Assembly (NCBI RefSeq): GCF_017993425.1
Contig: NZ_JAGOMQ010000028.1
Span: 1-58,110 of the forward strand
Source: Amaricoccus sp.
GTDB taxonomy: Bacteria; Pseudomonadota; Alphaproteobacteria; Rhodobacterales; Rhodobacteraceae
Reading direction: 5' to 3'
Length of the DNA: 58,110 bases
The notes under the pieces were generated by a model. It did not search any database, had not been told where the DNA came from, and saw only the letters and a program-made list of their open reading frames with translations. A program made the translations under genes and the position numbers. Shown here piece by piece: positions 10,010 to 19,972 of this stretch; position 1 is the stretch's first letter, and the number at the start of each line of letters is the position of its first letter.

Positions 10010-10062
10010 AGGCCTTGCATCGCGGCACGCCGCGGCGTATCTCCGCGGCCACGCGCCGGCCT

Positions 10063-10138
10063 AGGGGTGTAGCTCAGTCGGTAGAGCATCGGTCTCCAAA
10101 ACCGAGGGTCGTAGGTTCGAGTCCTATCGCCCCTGCCA
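10063..10138 (+). tRNA. tRNA-Trp (anticodon CCA)
   Basis: A full cloverleaf can be drawn. Acceptor AGGGGTG (10063-10069) pairs with CGCCCCT (10128-10134). The D-arm is AGCTCAGTCGGTAGAGC. The anticodon stem TCGGT/ACCGA encloses loop CTCCAAA with CCA. The T-arm is GTAGGTTCGAGTCCTAT. The 3' CCA is encoded. It sits just before secE, the usual bacterial arrangement. Confidence 0.97.
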
Positions 10139-10166
10139 GCGCGGGAGACGACGAGAGAAGAGTCCC

Positions 10167-10364
10167 ATGGCCCGCGCGAATCCGCTGCAGTTCATCCAGC
10201 AAGTCCGGGCCGAGACCGCGAAGGTGGTCTGGCCGACCCGCCGCGAGGTGGGGCTGACCACGGTCATGGTGATGATCATGGCGACGCTCTTCGCGACGTT
10301 CTTCTTCCTCGTCGACATGCTGATCCGCTTCGGCCTCGAGACGATCCTGCGCTTCGCCGCCTGA
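10167..10364 (+). CDS. secE: Preprotein translocase subunit SecE
   Basis: A 65-residue single-span SecE that stabilises SecY in the SecYEG channel. The amphipathic helix with the conserved VRAETAKVVWPTRRE motif precedes one transmembrane segment (roughly residues 33-56). The length is normal for alphaproteobacteria. It lies 28 bases after tRNA-Trp. In most bacteria nusG and the ribosomal-protein genes rplK/rplA follow directly; here they do not. A hairpin repeat, a gap of 219 bases and an unrelated esterase follow instead. Confidence 0.95.
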   Translation: MARANPLQFIQQVRAETAKVVWPTRREVGLTTVMVMIMATLFATFFFLVDMLIRFGLETILRFAA

Positions 10365-10374
10365 GAGCGGGGGC

Positions 10375-10413
10375 GTCCCATGGTGGGACATGGGCCAAGC
10401 TGTTGAAATGCTT
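10375..10413 (+). repeat. Short hairpin repeat, copy A (possible secE terminator)
   Basis: GTCCCATGGTGGGAC (10375-10389) is a perfect stem of six with a three-base loop. It is followed by CCAAGC/GCTTGG arms (about 10395-10413). The first 26 bases match 22 of 26 at 26807-26832. Downstream of secE it could act as a terminator. Both copies also share an ATG-GG-CAA-GC string that could begin a short peptide (MGQA). Nothing else is recognised between secE and the esterase. Confidence 0.5.
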
Positions 10414-10583
10414 GGATTCCGCAAAATGACGAGATCTCCTCAAGCTTGATGGGCGGACATTGCCCGGGCAGGTCCCGGCGTTTCGCCCCCTGTTGCGTCC
10501 CGATGGCGGGGGCGCGCCGCGGGCGGCGGCTTGCGGGGCGGGGGGATTGTGCCTAACACCGGCGGCGACGAAGGAGGCGGGCC

Positions 10584-11246
10584 ATGACGACGCTGAAGGG
10601 GCCGTCCCGGGCCGCGGCTTCCGGGAAGGCGACGAGCCAGGTGATCTTCCTGCACGGCTACGGGGCGGACGGCGAGGATCTCGTCGGGCTGGCCGGGCCG
10701 CTGGCGCCGCATCTGCCGGACACGCGCTTCCTCGCGCCGAACGCGCCGGAGCGCTGCATCAACAATCCGATGGGATACCAGTGGTTTCCCATTCCCTGGC
10801 TCGACGGGTCGGACCCGGCTGCGGCGGCCGTGGCGGCGGGGAGCGCGTTCGCGCTGCTCGACGGCTGGCTCGACGCGGCGACGGCGGAGGGGATCGGGCC
10901 GGAGCGCACGGCGCTCTTCGGCTTCTCGCAGGGCACGATGATGGCCTTGCAGGTCGGGCTGCGGCGCAAGCCCGCGCTCGCCGGGATCGTCGGCTTCTCG
11001 GGGCGGCTCCTGCGGCCGGAGAAGCTCGCGGCGGAGATCGCGGCGCGGCCGCCGGTGCTGCTCGTCCATGGCGACGAGGACCCGATGGTGCCGGTGGCGA
11101 GCCTCGCCGAGGCGGCCGAGGCGCTGCGCGCCGCGGGGGTGGAGACGGCGACGCATGTCTCGCGCGGGGTCGGCCACGGGATCGCCCCGGACGGGCTCGG
11201 GCTCGCCGTCGGCTTCCTGCGCGACCGGCTGGGCTACGGCGGCTGA
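10584..11246 (+). CDS. Phospholipase/carboxylesterase family alpha/beta hydrolase
   Basis: A 220-residue serine hydrolase of the YpfH/acyl-protein-thioesterase-like family. Catalytic Ser is in GFSQGTMM, the acid in HGDEDPMVP and the His in RGVGHGIAPDG. The oxyanion-strand motif FLHGYGADGEDL opens the domain. There is no signal peptide, so it is cytoplasmic. AAGGAGG seven bases upstream fixes the start. It is a monocistronic gene on the plus strand occupying the place where nusG would be expected. The natural ester is unknown. Confidence 0.88.
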   Translation: MTTLKGPSRAAASGKATSQVIFLHGYGADGEDLVGLAGPLAPHLPDTRFLAPNAPERCINNPMGYQWFPIPWLDGSDPAAAAVAAGSAFALLDGWLDAATAEGIGPERTALFGFSQGTMMALQVGLRRKPALAGIVGFSGRLLRPEKLAAEIAARPPVLLVHGDEDPMVPVASLAEAAEALRAAGVETATHVSRGVGHGIAPDGLGLAVGFLRDRLGYGG

Positions 11247-11293
11247 CGCTGCGCCGGGGGACCGCCTCGGGACGGCTGCATCGCCCGTCTTTC

Positions 11294-11426
11294 CGCGTCG
11301 GCGGTTGTCGCCGGACCCGACGACTTCCCGGGAGGGCGTCGGCGCGCCCGCGGGGATGCGCGCCAGGCCGTCGTGCCGAAGCGCGCCTCGGGTGGGCGGG
11401 CGGAGACGACGCCAGCGCATCGGCGG
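11294..11426 (+). repeat. Diverged relative of the 210-bp repeat unit
   Basis: The stretch GCGTCGGCGGTTG, a CGCCGG..ACCCG..CGAC block and GGGAGGGCGTCGGCGCGCC follows the same order as in the tandem array at 19973-20780, and CGCATCGGCGG recurs further on (to 11426). Identity is roughly three quarters by eye over the first 55 bases. It is the only thing recognised in the gene-free interval 11247-11761; the rest is featureless GC-rich sequence. Confidence 0.5.
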
Positions 11427-11761
11427 AGCGAGGGTGCGCCCCGGTGCGCCCCGGCCCGGGGCGGGGCGACAGACGGAGAGCGGCGGAGGGGGGCGGGCCG
11501 GTGGGGGCATCGAGCCCCCTCCGGCCCGGCGCGCGAGGGCGCGCAAGGGGCTCCGGTCCCACCAGCGAACAGGAACCCCCGGGCCTGTTCCCCGCAGGCG
11601 TCCTTGACGAATCGCGCCCCGCGCCCCTTTCCGGCGTCAACGCGACGGCGGCTCCGGGGAACAGGCCCTGCCGGGGCGCCCGGCGCGCGCGCCGTCACAA
11701 TTCCGCCGTGGCCGCGCTGTAGCTTGTCGGCGCCGGCCGGGAGCATCCTCGATCTAGAGGC

Positions 11762-11789
11762 TTGCCAGTGGAGGCGGGCGAGATATAGT
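11762..11789 (+). promoter_or_regulatory. Sigma-70-type promoter for the HNH gene
   Basis: TTGCCA (11762-11767) and TATAGT (11784-11789) are separated by 16 bases, 60 bases before the chosen HNH start. It is the only good -35/-10 pair seen in this 600-base gap. Confidence 0.5.
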
Positions 11790-11848
11790 CGGAGACGACG
11801 TTGCGCATTGCAGCATGCGGCGGCGCGGCGTCCGGCCAGGGAGCGGCG

Positions 11849-12436
11849 ATGCTGCAAGCGACCCACATGCCGAGCTTCGTGCGGAGCCCCTCGGGCCTCC
11901 GCGACCACCCGGCGCTGGTCCTGAACGCGGATTTCCGCCCCCTGAGCTACCTGCCGCTGTCGCTCTGGCCCTGGCAGGAGGCGGTCAAGGCCGCGGTGCT
12001 CGACCGCGTGGTGGTGGTGGCCGAGTACGACGAGGTGGTGCGCTCGCCGTCGATCCGGTTCCGCATCCCCTCGGTCGTGGTGCTCAAGGACTACGTGCGG
12101 CCGGCGCGGACCACCGCCTTCACCCGGTTCAACCTGTTCCTCCGCGACGAGTTCACCTGCCAGTATTGCGGCGCCAAGGACCACCTGACCTTCGACCACG
12201 TGGTGCCGCGGGCGCGCGGCGGGCGGACGACCTGGGAGAACGTCGTCGCCTCCTGCGGGCCGTGCAACCTGCGCAAGGGCTCGCGGACGCTGAAGCAGGC
12301 GGGGCTGAATCTGCGGCGCAAGCCGGTCCGGCCGACCCCGGAGCAGCTGCAGAACGTCGGGCGGAAGTTCCCGCCCAACCACCTGCACCAGAGCTGGATG
12401 GACTATCTCTACTGGGACGCCGAGCTCGAGGCGTAG
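11849..12436 (+). CDS. HNH endonuclease family protein
   Basis: A 195-residue protein with a C-terminal HNH domain. A zinc knuckle is formed by C104-C107 (FTCQYCG) and C136-C139 (SCGPCN), enclosing D116-H117 in FDHVVPRARGG and N131. The first 90 residues (LVLNADFRPLSYLPLSLWPW onward) are typical of a widespread chromosomal HNH family whose role is unproven; it is not linked to any restriction methylase here. Start ATG 11849 follows AGGGAG. Its 3' end overlaps the convergent dsbB by 28 bases. Confidence 0.88.
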   Translation: MLQATHMPSFVRSPSGLRDHPALVLNADFRPLSYLPLSLWPWQEAVKAAVLDRVVVVAEYDEVVRSPSIRFRIPSVVVLKDYVRPARTTAFTRFNLFLRDEFTCQYCGAKDHLTFDHVVPRARGGRTTWENVVASCGPCNLRKGSRTLKQAGLNLRRKPVRPTPEQLQNVGRKFPPNHLHQSWMDYLYWDAELEA

Positions 12437-12882
12437 CCGCGGGCCCAGATCAGCGCCAGCACGGCCGAGGCGAGGCCGTTCCACGCCGCCATGGAGAGGC
12501 CGAGGAAGCTCCAGGCGATCTCGTCGCAGCGGGTGACCGGGGCGTCGAGGATCCGCTGGAGGAGCTGCTCGGGGGTGAGGCCGGCGATGTCGGGCGCGAC
12601 GCAGGTCGTGGGCCCGGTCCACCAGCCCTGCTCGACGCCGGCGTGCCAGGCGGCGATGCCGGCGCCGGCGGCCATGACGAGCGCGCCGAGGAGCGCGAGC
12701 TCGCGGCGGGGCCAGACGAGCGTGGCGAGGCCGAGGACCACGGCGATGGCGTGGGGCCAGCGCTGCAGCAGGCAGAGATGGCAGGGCGCGTAGCCGCCGA
12801 GGTGCTGGAAGGCGAGGGCGGCGGCGAGGAGCAGCGCCGAGCCGGTCGCCGCGCCGATGGCGGCGCGCTGGAGCGCGTTCAC
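12409..12882 (-). CDS. dsbB: Disulfide bond formation protein B family
   Basis: A 157-residue four-helix inner-membrane oxidase of the DsbB type, which re-oxidises DsbA and passes electrons to quinone. The first periplasmic pair is CHLC (C34, C37) and the second pair is C94 and C119, as expected. GTG 12882 (beginning with NALQRAAIG) is preferred; the open frame extends 27 codons upstream through Arg-rich residues that would not suit the first transmembrane helix. No dsbA is adjacent. Its stop overlaps the convergent HNH gene. Confidence 0.85.
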   Translation of the reverse strand: MNALQRAAIGAATGSALLLAAALAFQHLGGYAPCHLCLLQRWPHAIAVVLGLATLVWPRRELALLGALVMAAGAGIAAWHAGVEQGWWTGPTTCVAPDIAGLTPEQLLQRILDAPVTRCDEIAWSFLGLSMAAWNGLASAVLALIWARGYASSSASQ

Positions 12883-12961
12883 CTTGCGGCTCCGCGGATC
12901 GGGGTGGGTTCGGCTAACACGTCCTTCACGCCTCCGGCCGACAAGTCTCGGGTCAAGCATC

Positions 12962-13699
12962 ATGGCGCGGCGGCCGGGTCAAGGCCGCCGGAGAGGAGGG
13001 CCGGTGGCGGAGGCGCGGGGCGGGCGGTCGCTGGGGCTCGGGTTCGGGCTCCTCGCGGTGACGGTGGCGAGCGTCGGGCTCGCCGTCGCCTGGTCGGGGC
13101 GGGCGGGCGTGGAGGCCGGGGCCCTGTCGGCGGAGCGGGCGGGCGTGGCGGCGCGGCTCGCGGAGGCCGCGGTGGCGGAGGCCGGCGCGGTGTGGCGGGA
13201 GCGGGCGCGGGCCGAGCGGGGCGTCGGCTATGCGCCGGCTTCGTTGCGGCTCTATGCCGGGGCGGCGCCCGATCCCTGCGCCGGGGGCGCGGCGACGGCG
13301 GGGGCGTTCTTCTGCGCGGAGACGCGGACGCTCGGGGTCGACCTTGCGACGCTCGACGGGATCCGGGCGCGGATGCGGCGGGACGGCGAGGCGGCGACGG
13401 CGCTCTTCGCCGGTCGGGCGGCGGCGCTGGCGGCGCAGGCGGCGCTGGGGATGGACGCGGGCGGGGCGGGGGCCCGGGCGGCGGCGGGGGATTGCCTCGC
13501 CGGGGTCTGGGCGGCGCGGTCGGGGCTGCGCGGGGCGACGCCGGCGGTCTACGGGCGGACGCTGGCCGCGGCGCGGGAGGCGGTCGCGCCGGGCGTGGCG
13601 CGGGACGCGGCGCTGTTCGCGGCTGGGGCGGAGGGGCCGCGGCAGGCGGCCTTCGCCCGGGGCCTGGCGGCGGGGACGCTCGCGGCCTGCGGGCCTTGA
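12962..13699 (+). CDS. Neutral zinc metallopeptidase-like protein lacking its zinc site
   Basis: A 245-residue protein with an N-terminal basic segment, one transmembrane helix (about residues 25-45) and a domain that follows the YpfJ family. YAPASLRLYAG, two conserved cysteines (C106, C118), GVDLATLDGIRARM, then DCLAGVWA and RQAAFARGLAAGTLAAC match family blocks in order. Where the family has the HEVGHH zinc helix, this protein reads GRAAALAAQ (about residues 151-159), and the Glu/Gln before DCLAGVW is also lost. It is therefore probably inactive as a peptidase. The coding frame is open and GC-rich, so it may still fold. Alternatively it is decaying. Confidence 0.7.
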   Translation: MARRPGQGRRRGGPVAEARGGRSLGLGFGLLAVTVASVGLAVAWSGRAGVEAGALSAERAGVAARLAEAAVAEAGAVWRERARAERGVGYAPASLRLYAGAAPDPCAGGAATAGAFFCAETRTLGVDLATLDGIRARMRRDGEAATALFAGRAAALAAQAALGMDAGGAGARAAAGDCLAGVWAARSGLRGATPAVYGRTLAAAREAVAPGVARDAALFAAGAEGPRQAAFARGLAAGTLAACGP

Positions 13700-13844
13700 G
13701 GGCGGGCGCGCGGGGCGGGAGCTTCGGCCGCCACGCTGGAGACGATCAGCACCGATAGAGGTGCGCACCGGGCGCGGAGCGTCCGGGCGTGGGGCGGGTC
13801 GCCTCTGCGGCGTGGTGGGAGCCGGGGCGATTGCGGGGAGGGGC

Positions 13845-16571
<2,727 letters not shown>

Positions 16572-16601
16572 GGGAGGGCCTCGGGGTGGGGCTGGTATCC
16601 T

Positions 16602-16630
16602 TCTATAGGCGGCGAAGGGGTGGGAGGCAA
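16602..16630 (-). promoter_or_regulatory. gyrA sigma-70 promoter
   Basis: On the minus strand, TTGCCT (16625-16630) and TATAGA (16602-16607) are 17 bases apart, about 30 bases upstream of the gyrA start. This is one of the best promoter matches in the window. The palindrome at 16634-16651 abuts the -35 box. Confidence 0.7.
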
Positions 16631-16633
16631 GGG

Positions 16634-16651
16634 GCTATCACGCGTGATAGC
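16634..16651. promoter_or_regulatory. GCTATCACGCGTGATAGC palindrome upstream of gyrA
   Basis: A perfect 18-base palindrome three bases upstream of the gyrA -35 element. Seventeen of 18 bases recur upstream of sdaA at 44200-44217. The symmetry and length suit a dimeric regulator such as a GntR-family protein. The regulator is not identified. Confidence 0.6.
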
Positions 16652-16818
16652 AGGATTAAGTGTTTGAAAGATATGTGTATTTTACCCATTGGGTTCGGCT
16701 CGGGGCCTCTGCCAGGTTCGGCTAGGGGCCTCCACAACCGCATAAGAAAAACTGCAAATGGGGCTTGCATCCGACTAGCAACGAAGGCTAGCTAATTAGC
16801 AAAGAAGAAGGAATAGCC

Positions 16819-17007
16819 ATGTCTGATCCTAGACTGTACTATGCGCGCTTCATGCTGGTGCAATTCCCATGGATCTACATCGGCGTAGACTTCATGGACC
16901 TCGGTGGATTCTGGCTACTGGAGATGGTCATTCTGTTCGTGTTCATCCTGATCGGCGGCGCCGTCGCCTACTGGGTGAACGGCCCCATTCCGGCTAAGAG
17001 GGTGTAG
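16819..17007 (+). CDS. Small membrane protein of unknown function
   Basis: A 62-residue protein with a strongly hydrophobic C-terminal half (WLLEMVILFVFILIGGAVAYW, about residues 31-51) forming one or two membrane segments. AGAAGGAA lies seven bases before the ATG. Base composition is visibly more AT-rich than the flanking chromosome. It is followed two bases later by the broken RTX gene, suggesting that the two once formed an operon. I do not recognise a family. Confidence 0.55.
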   Translation: MSDPRLYYARFMLVQFPWIYIGVDFMDLGGFWLLEMVILFVFILIGGAVAYWVNGPIPAKRV

Positions 17008-17009
17008 CC

Positions 17010-17640
17010 ATGACCACGCAGACGCAGGCGGTCAGCAACACCGAAGTCGCCAAGTTCGAGGCATTGTCTGGGGCAAGCTCTACGATCTGACCGATAAGGT
17101 AGTCACCACCGGCATAGCTGGCAGCGTCACAGCCCTGGTGGGCTTCTCGCTGGCGGGCCTTCTCGGCCTCGCTGGGGCGGGGCTGGTCGGCGGAATGGCC
17201 GGGGCCGCAGCCGGCTGGTTCGCCCATGACACGTTCACCGTCTACAAGGAGAACAATCTCGACGGCATCGACAATGTCGTGCCGGGCACTCGCAGCGACC
17301 GGAACCTGGTATCGTGGGATTCGGCTGCGAATGACGACGGCGACGACTACACGGCCTGGACCATCAACGGCGTGCAGATCACCCGCAAGCTCAGCACCTG
17401 CGAGCTGACGATGCAGGGAACCCCCAAGGGCGATGTTCTGCAGGACTGCAACAGGTCCGATGGTGATCTGTTCGGCGGCGACGGAGCTGACAGGCTCTAC
17501 GGCGTGAACGGCGACGACTACCTGAGCGGAGGCGACAACAGCGATAGCCTGTTCGGCGGGGAGGGAACCGACTCGTTGGCGCGAGGCAACGGGGACGATA
17601 ACACGATCATGCCGACGAGTTGTTCGGCGTGGCGCGCTGC
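17010..17640 (+). pseudogene. RTX (calcium-binding repeat) protein gene broken by frameshifts
   Basis: From ATG 17010 the frame reads MTTQTQAVSNTEVAKFEAL and then stops. One base over, WGKLYDLTDKVVTTGIAGSV continues into a Gly/Ala-rich membrane-like stretch (LAGLLGLAGAGLVGGMAGAA) and then to GGDGADRLYGVNGDDYLSGG and LFGGEGTDSLARGNGDD, which are haemolysin-type nonapeptide repeats. A second shift near 17605 would continue as DHADELFG. The gene is short for an RTX exoprotein, lacks a recognisable C-terminal export signal, and runs straight into the ParB-like gene. It is probably a remnant; a short open frame starting at 17138 remains. Confidence 0.65.
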
Positions 17641-17742
17641 GTTCGATCGCAAGCCATTGGGGCGCACGCGCCTCCGAAGCATGGGGCAACATGCTTCGCG
17701 CATCGTGCATCCTCCCCGGCGCACGAGCCGCGGAGGATTGGA

Positions 17743-18603
17743 ATGGAAGACACGGTGGAACTCGTCTCGCTCGACGAGATCGACGACGGGGCGGTGCCGC
17801 GGGAGCGGACCGGGCTCGATGCGGAGGCGTTCGAGGAGCTGAAGCACTCGATCCTGCGGTCGGGACTGCGGCAGCCGGTTGAGCTGTTCGCGCTGGAGGG
17901 CGCCGGCGGGGCGCGGTTCGGGATCGTGTCGGGGTATCGGCGGATCACCGCGTTCCGGGCGCTCCGGGAGATGGGGCTGGACCGGTTCGGGGCGGTGCCC
18001 GCCTTCGTGCGGCCGGCGCGGGCGCTGGGGGAGACGCTGGCGGCGATGGTGGAGGAGAATGCGGTGCGGGCCGATCTGTCGGCCTGGGAACAGGGGCGGA
18101 TCGCGATGGTGGCGCGCGACCTTGGGGCCTATCCGACGATCGAGGCCGCGGTGGAGGCGCTCTATCCGGGCGTGGGCGCGATGAAGCGGTCGCGGTTGCG
18201 GGCGCTGGCGCGGTTCGCCGAGGCGTTCGACGGGATGATGACCGCGCCGGAGACGTTGTCGCTCAGGCAGGCGCTGCGGGTGGCGAATGCGGTGCGGGAC
18301 GGGTTCGGGGAGGTGATGGCGACGGCGCTGGAGCAGGCGAGCCTGAAGGATCCGGAGACGCAATGGGCGTTGCTGCGGCCCTATCTCGAGGAGGCGGAGA
18401 AGGCGGCGGGCGAGGCGGGCGGGCCGGCCTTGGCGGGCGGGCGGCGGCGGCCGATCCGGGTGTCGCGGCCGCGGGCCGGGATCGTGATCCGGCGGGAGAT
18501 GGCGCGCGACGGCTGGGTGCTGCACTTCACCGGCAGGGAGGCGCGCGGGATGCTGATGGACCGGGTGATCGAGGAGATCGAGCTCATGTTCGCGCCGGGC
18601 TGA
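17743..18603 (+). CDS. ParB/Spo0J-like nuclease-fold DNA-binding protein, unpaired
   Basis: A 286-residue protein. The N-terminal ParB domain shows the CTP-loop-like GYRRITAFRAL (about residues 64-74) and the ENAVRADLSAWEQGRI motif (about 105-120), followed by a helix-turn-helix-like region near 150-190 (MKRSRLRALARFAEAF). The C-terminus is basic then acidic. Start ATG 17743 follows CGGAGGA by four bases. The frame is open further upstream, through the RTX remnant, but that has no family match. No parA or replication gene is adjacent, so it is not a normal chromosome ParB locus. It may come from a plasmid or phage partition or regulatory module. Confidence 0.78.
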   Translation: MEDTVELVSLDEIDDGAVPRERTGLDAEAFEELKHSILRSGLRQPVELFALEGAGGARFGIVSGYRRITAFRALREMGLDRFGAVPAFVRPARALGETLAAMVEENAVRADLSAWEQGRIAMVARDLGAYPTIEAAVEALYPGVGAMKRSRLRALARFAEAFDGMMTAPETLSLRQALRVANAVRDGFGEVMATALEQASLKDPETQWALLRPYLEEAEKAAGEAGGPALAGGRRRPIRVSRPRAGIVIRREMARDGWVLHFTGREARGMLMDRVIEEIELMFAPG

Positions 18604-18718
18604 CGGGGGTGGACGCCCGTCGCGCCGGGCCCCTCGCCGACGTCGTGCGGGAGGTCGGCCGGTCGCGTCGTCGACAGCGGCGGGAGGGCGCCGGCCGCGG
18701 GGGGCCTGCGGGGCTCGG

Positions 18719-18845
18719 GGCCGCCGGCTTGTCGCCGTCCATGGAGCCGGGGGTGCTGGCCTTCTCTACGGGTGGCGGAGGGGCGGGAGGCGAGGGAGCA
18801 GGGCGCGGGAGGCTGCGGCTAAAAGATTGATAGTAAGGAAGTGTC
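18719..18845. repeat. Degenerate copy of gyrA 5' end and upstream region
   Basis: A run of 31 bases at 18719-18749 is identical to 16182-16212 inside gyrA (it contains GGCTTGTCGCCGTCCATGG). The next bases (GCTGGCCTTCT, GGTGGCGGAGGGGCGGGAGG) then align with the gyrA promoter region from about 16587 (GCTGGTATCCTTCT, GGCGGCGAAGGGGTGGGAGG). So an internal piece of gyrA and its upstream region are joined with about 375 bases missing, in the same orientation as the real gene. Nothing else is recognised in the gap 18604-18878. Confidence 0.65.
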
Positions 18846-18878
18846 TGCGGCGGCTGCGGGCCTCGCGGCGCCTCCGCC

Positions 18879-19820
18879 TCAGGCCGGGGGGCGGTTGCGG
18901 CCGGAGGCGGCGAGGATGACGGCGATGATGATGAGGCCGGTCATGATCAGGCGGACGCCGGCGCCGAGGCCGTAGGTGTTGAGCATGGTCACCACGAGGA
19001 ACATGAAGAGCGAGGCGCCCCAGATGCCGGGGACGTTGCTGTCGCCGCCCGCCACCGAGGAGCCGCCGATCACTACGACGGCGATGGAGGTGAGCAGGTA
19101 TTCGGCGCCCATGTTGAGGGCGGCGCCGCCGGAGAAGCTGGCGAGGAGGAAGCCGGCGAGGGCGGCGAGGAGGGCGGAGAGGATGTAGGCGCCGAGGCGG
19201 ACGCCGTCGACGGGGACGCCGGCGAGGCGGGCGGCGCGCAGGTTCTGGCCGATGGCGAGGACGCGGCGGCCGTAGAGGCTGCGCTCGAGCAGCACCCAGA
19301 CGGCGAGGGTGAGCGCGAGCGCGATCCAGGCGAGGTTGGGGACGCCGAGGGTCGAGCCGGTGGAGAAGGACGCCAGCGCCGCCGGCGGCTTGATGCGCAG
19401 GCCGCGGTTCGCCCAGATCGCCGTCGACTGGACGATGAAGGCCATGGAGAGCGTGGCGATGATCGGCGGGATCGCCAGCAGGCGGATCAGGCCGAAGTTG
19501 AGGAGGCCGACGCCGAGGCCGACGCCTAACGTCACGAGGAGGCCGAGGAGTTCCGCGCCGGGGGTCTCGGCCATCGCCTTGAGCGCGAGGGTGCCGGCGA
19601 GGGTCATCGTGGCGGGGATCGAGAGGTCGACGTTGCCGGGGCCGAGGGTGATGACGAGCATCTGGCCGAGCCCGACGATCACCGAGAAGGCGGCGAAGGT
19701 GAGCGCCGCCTGGGTGAGGCCGAGGGCGCTGGCGCCGCCGGTGAAGAGCGTGGTCGCGAGCCAGACGGCGCCGGCGGCGACGAAGGACCAGATCCAGGGG
19801 CGGGAGAGGAGCTGGGTCAT
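18879..19820 (-). CDS. Simple-sugar ABC transporter permease (RbsC-like), second permease
   Basis: A 313-residue permease of the ribose/xylose/autoinducer-2 class. It has about 8-10 hydrophobic segments, and GQNLRAARLAGVPVDGVRLGAY matches the conserved cytoplasmic loop of RbsC proteins. Start ATG 19820 (MTQLLSRPWIWS) is chosen. The frame stays open for another 280 codons through the 210-bp repeat array, but that Pro/Ala/Arg-rich translation is not permease-like. It is the last gene of the leftward sugar operon, separated from its sister permease by the repeat array. Confidence 0.9.
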   Translation of the reverse strand: MTQLLSRPWIWSFVAAGAVWLATTLFTGGASALGLTQAALTFAAFSVIVGLGQMLVITLGPGNVDLSIPATMTLAGTLALKAMAETPGAELLGLLVTLGVGLGVGLLNFGLIRLLAIPPIIATLSMAFIVQSTAIWANRGLRIKPPAALASFSTGSTLGVPNLAWIALALTLAVWVLLERSLYGRRVLAIGQNLRAARLAGVPVDGVRLGAYILSALLAALAGFLLASFSGGAALNMGAEYLLTSIAVVVIGGSSVAGGDSNVPGIWGASLFMFLVVTMLNTYGLGAGVRLIMTGLIIIAVILAASGRNRPPA

Positions 19821-19972
19821 GCGGGGGGTTTCCGGCTTTCGGGCATGGGGGCCGGGAGGCGGTTGGAAAGGCCGGGAAAAGCGGGGCGGGAAAGGGGCTG
19901 GAATCCGGGTGGAATCCGGATTGCCGCTTTTTTTCGAAGCGTTGACGGGGTGGGGCCGGCTGCGGGCGAGCG

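Noticed and set aside
17620-17742. Upstream start for the ParB-like protein
   Set aside because: The added residues come from the RTX remnant; CGGAGGA before ATG 17743 marks the proper start.
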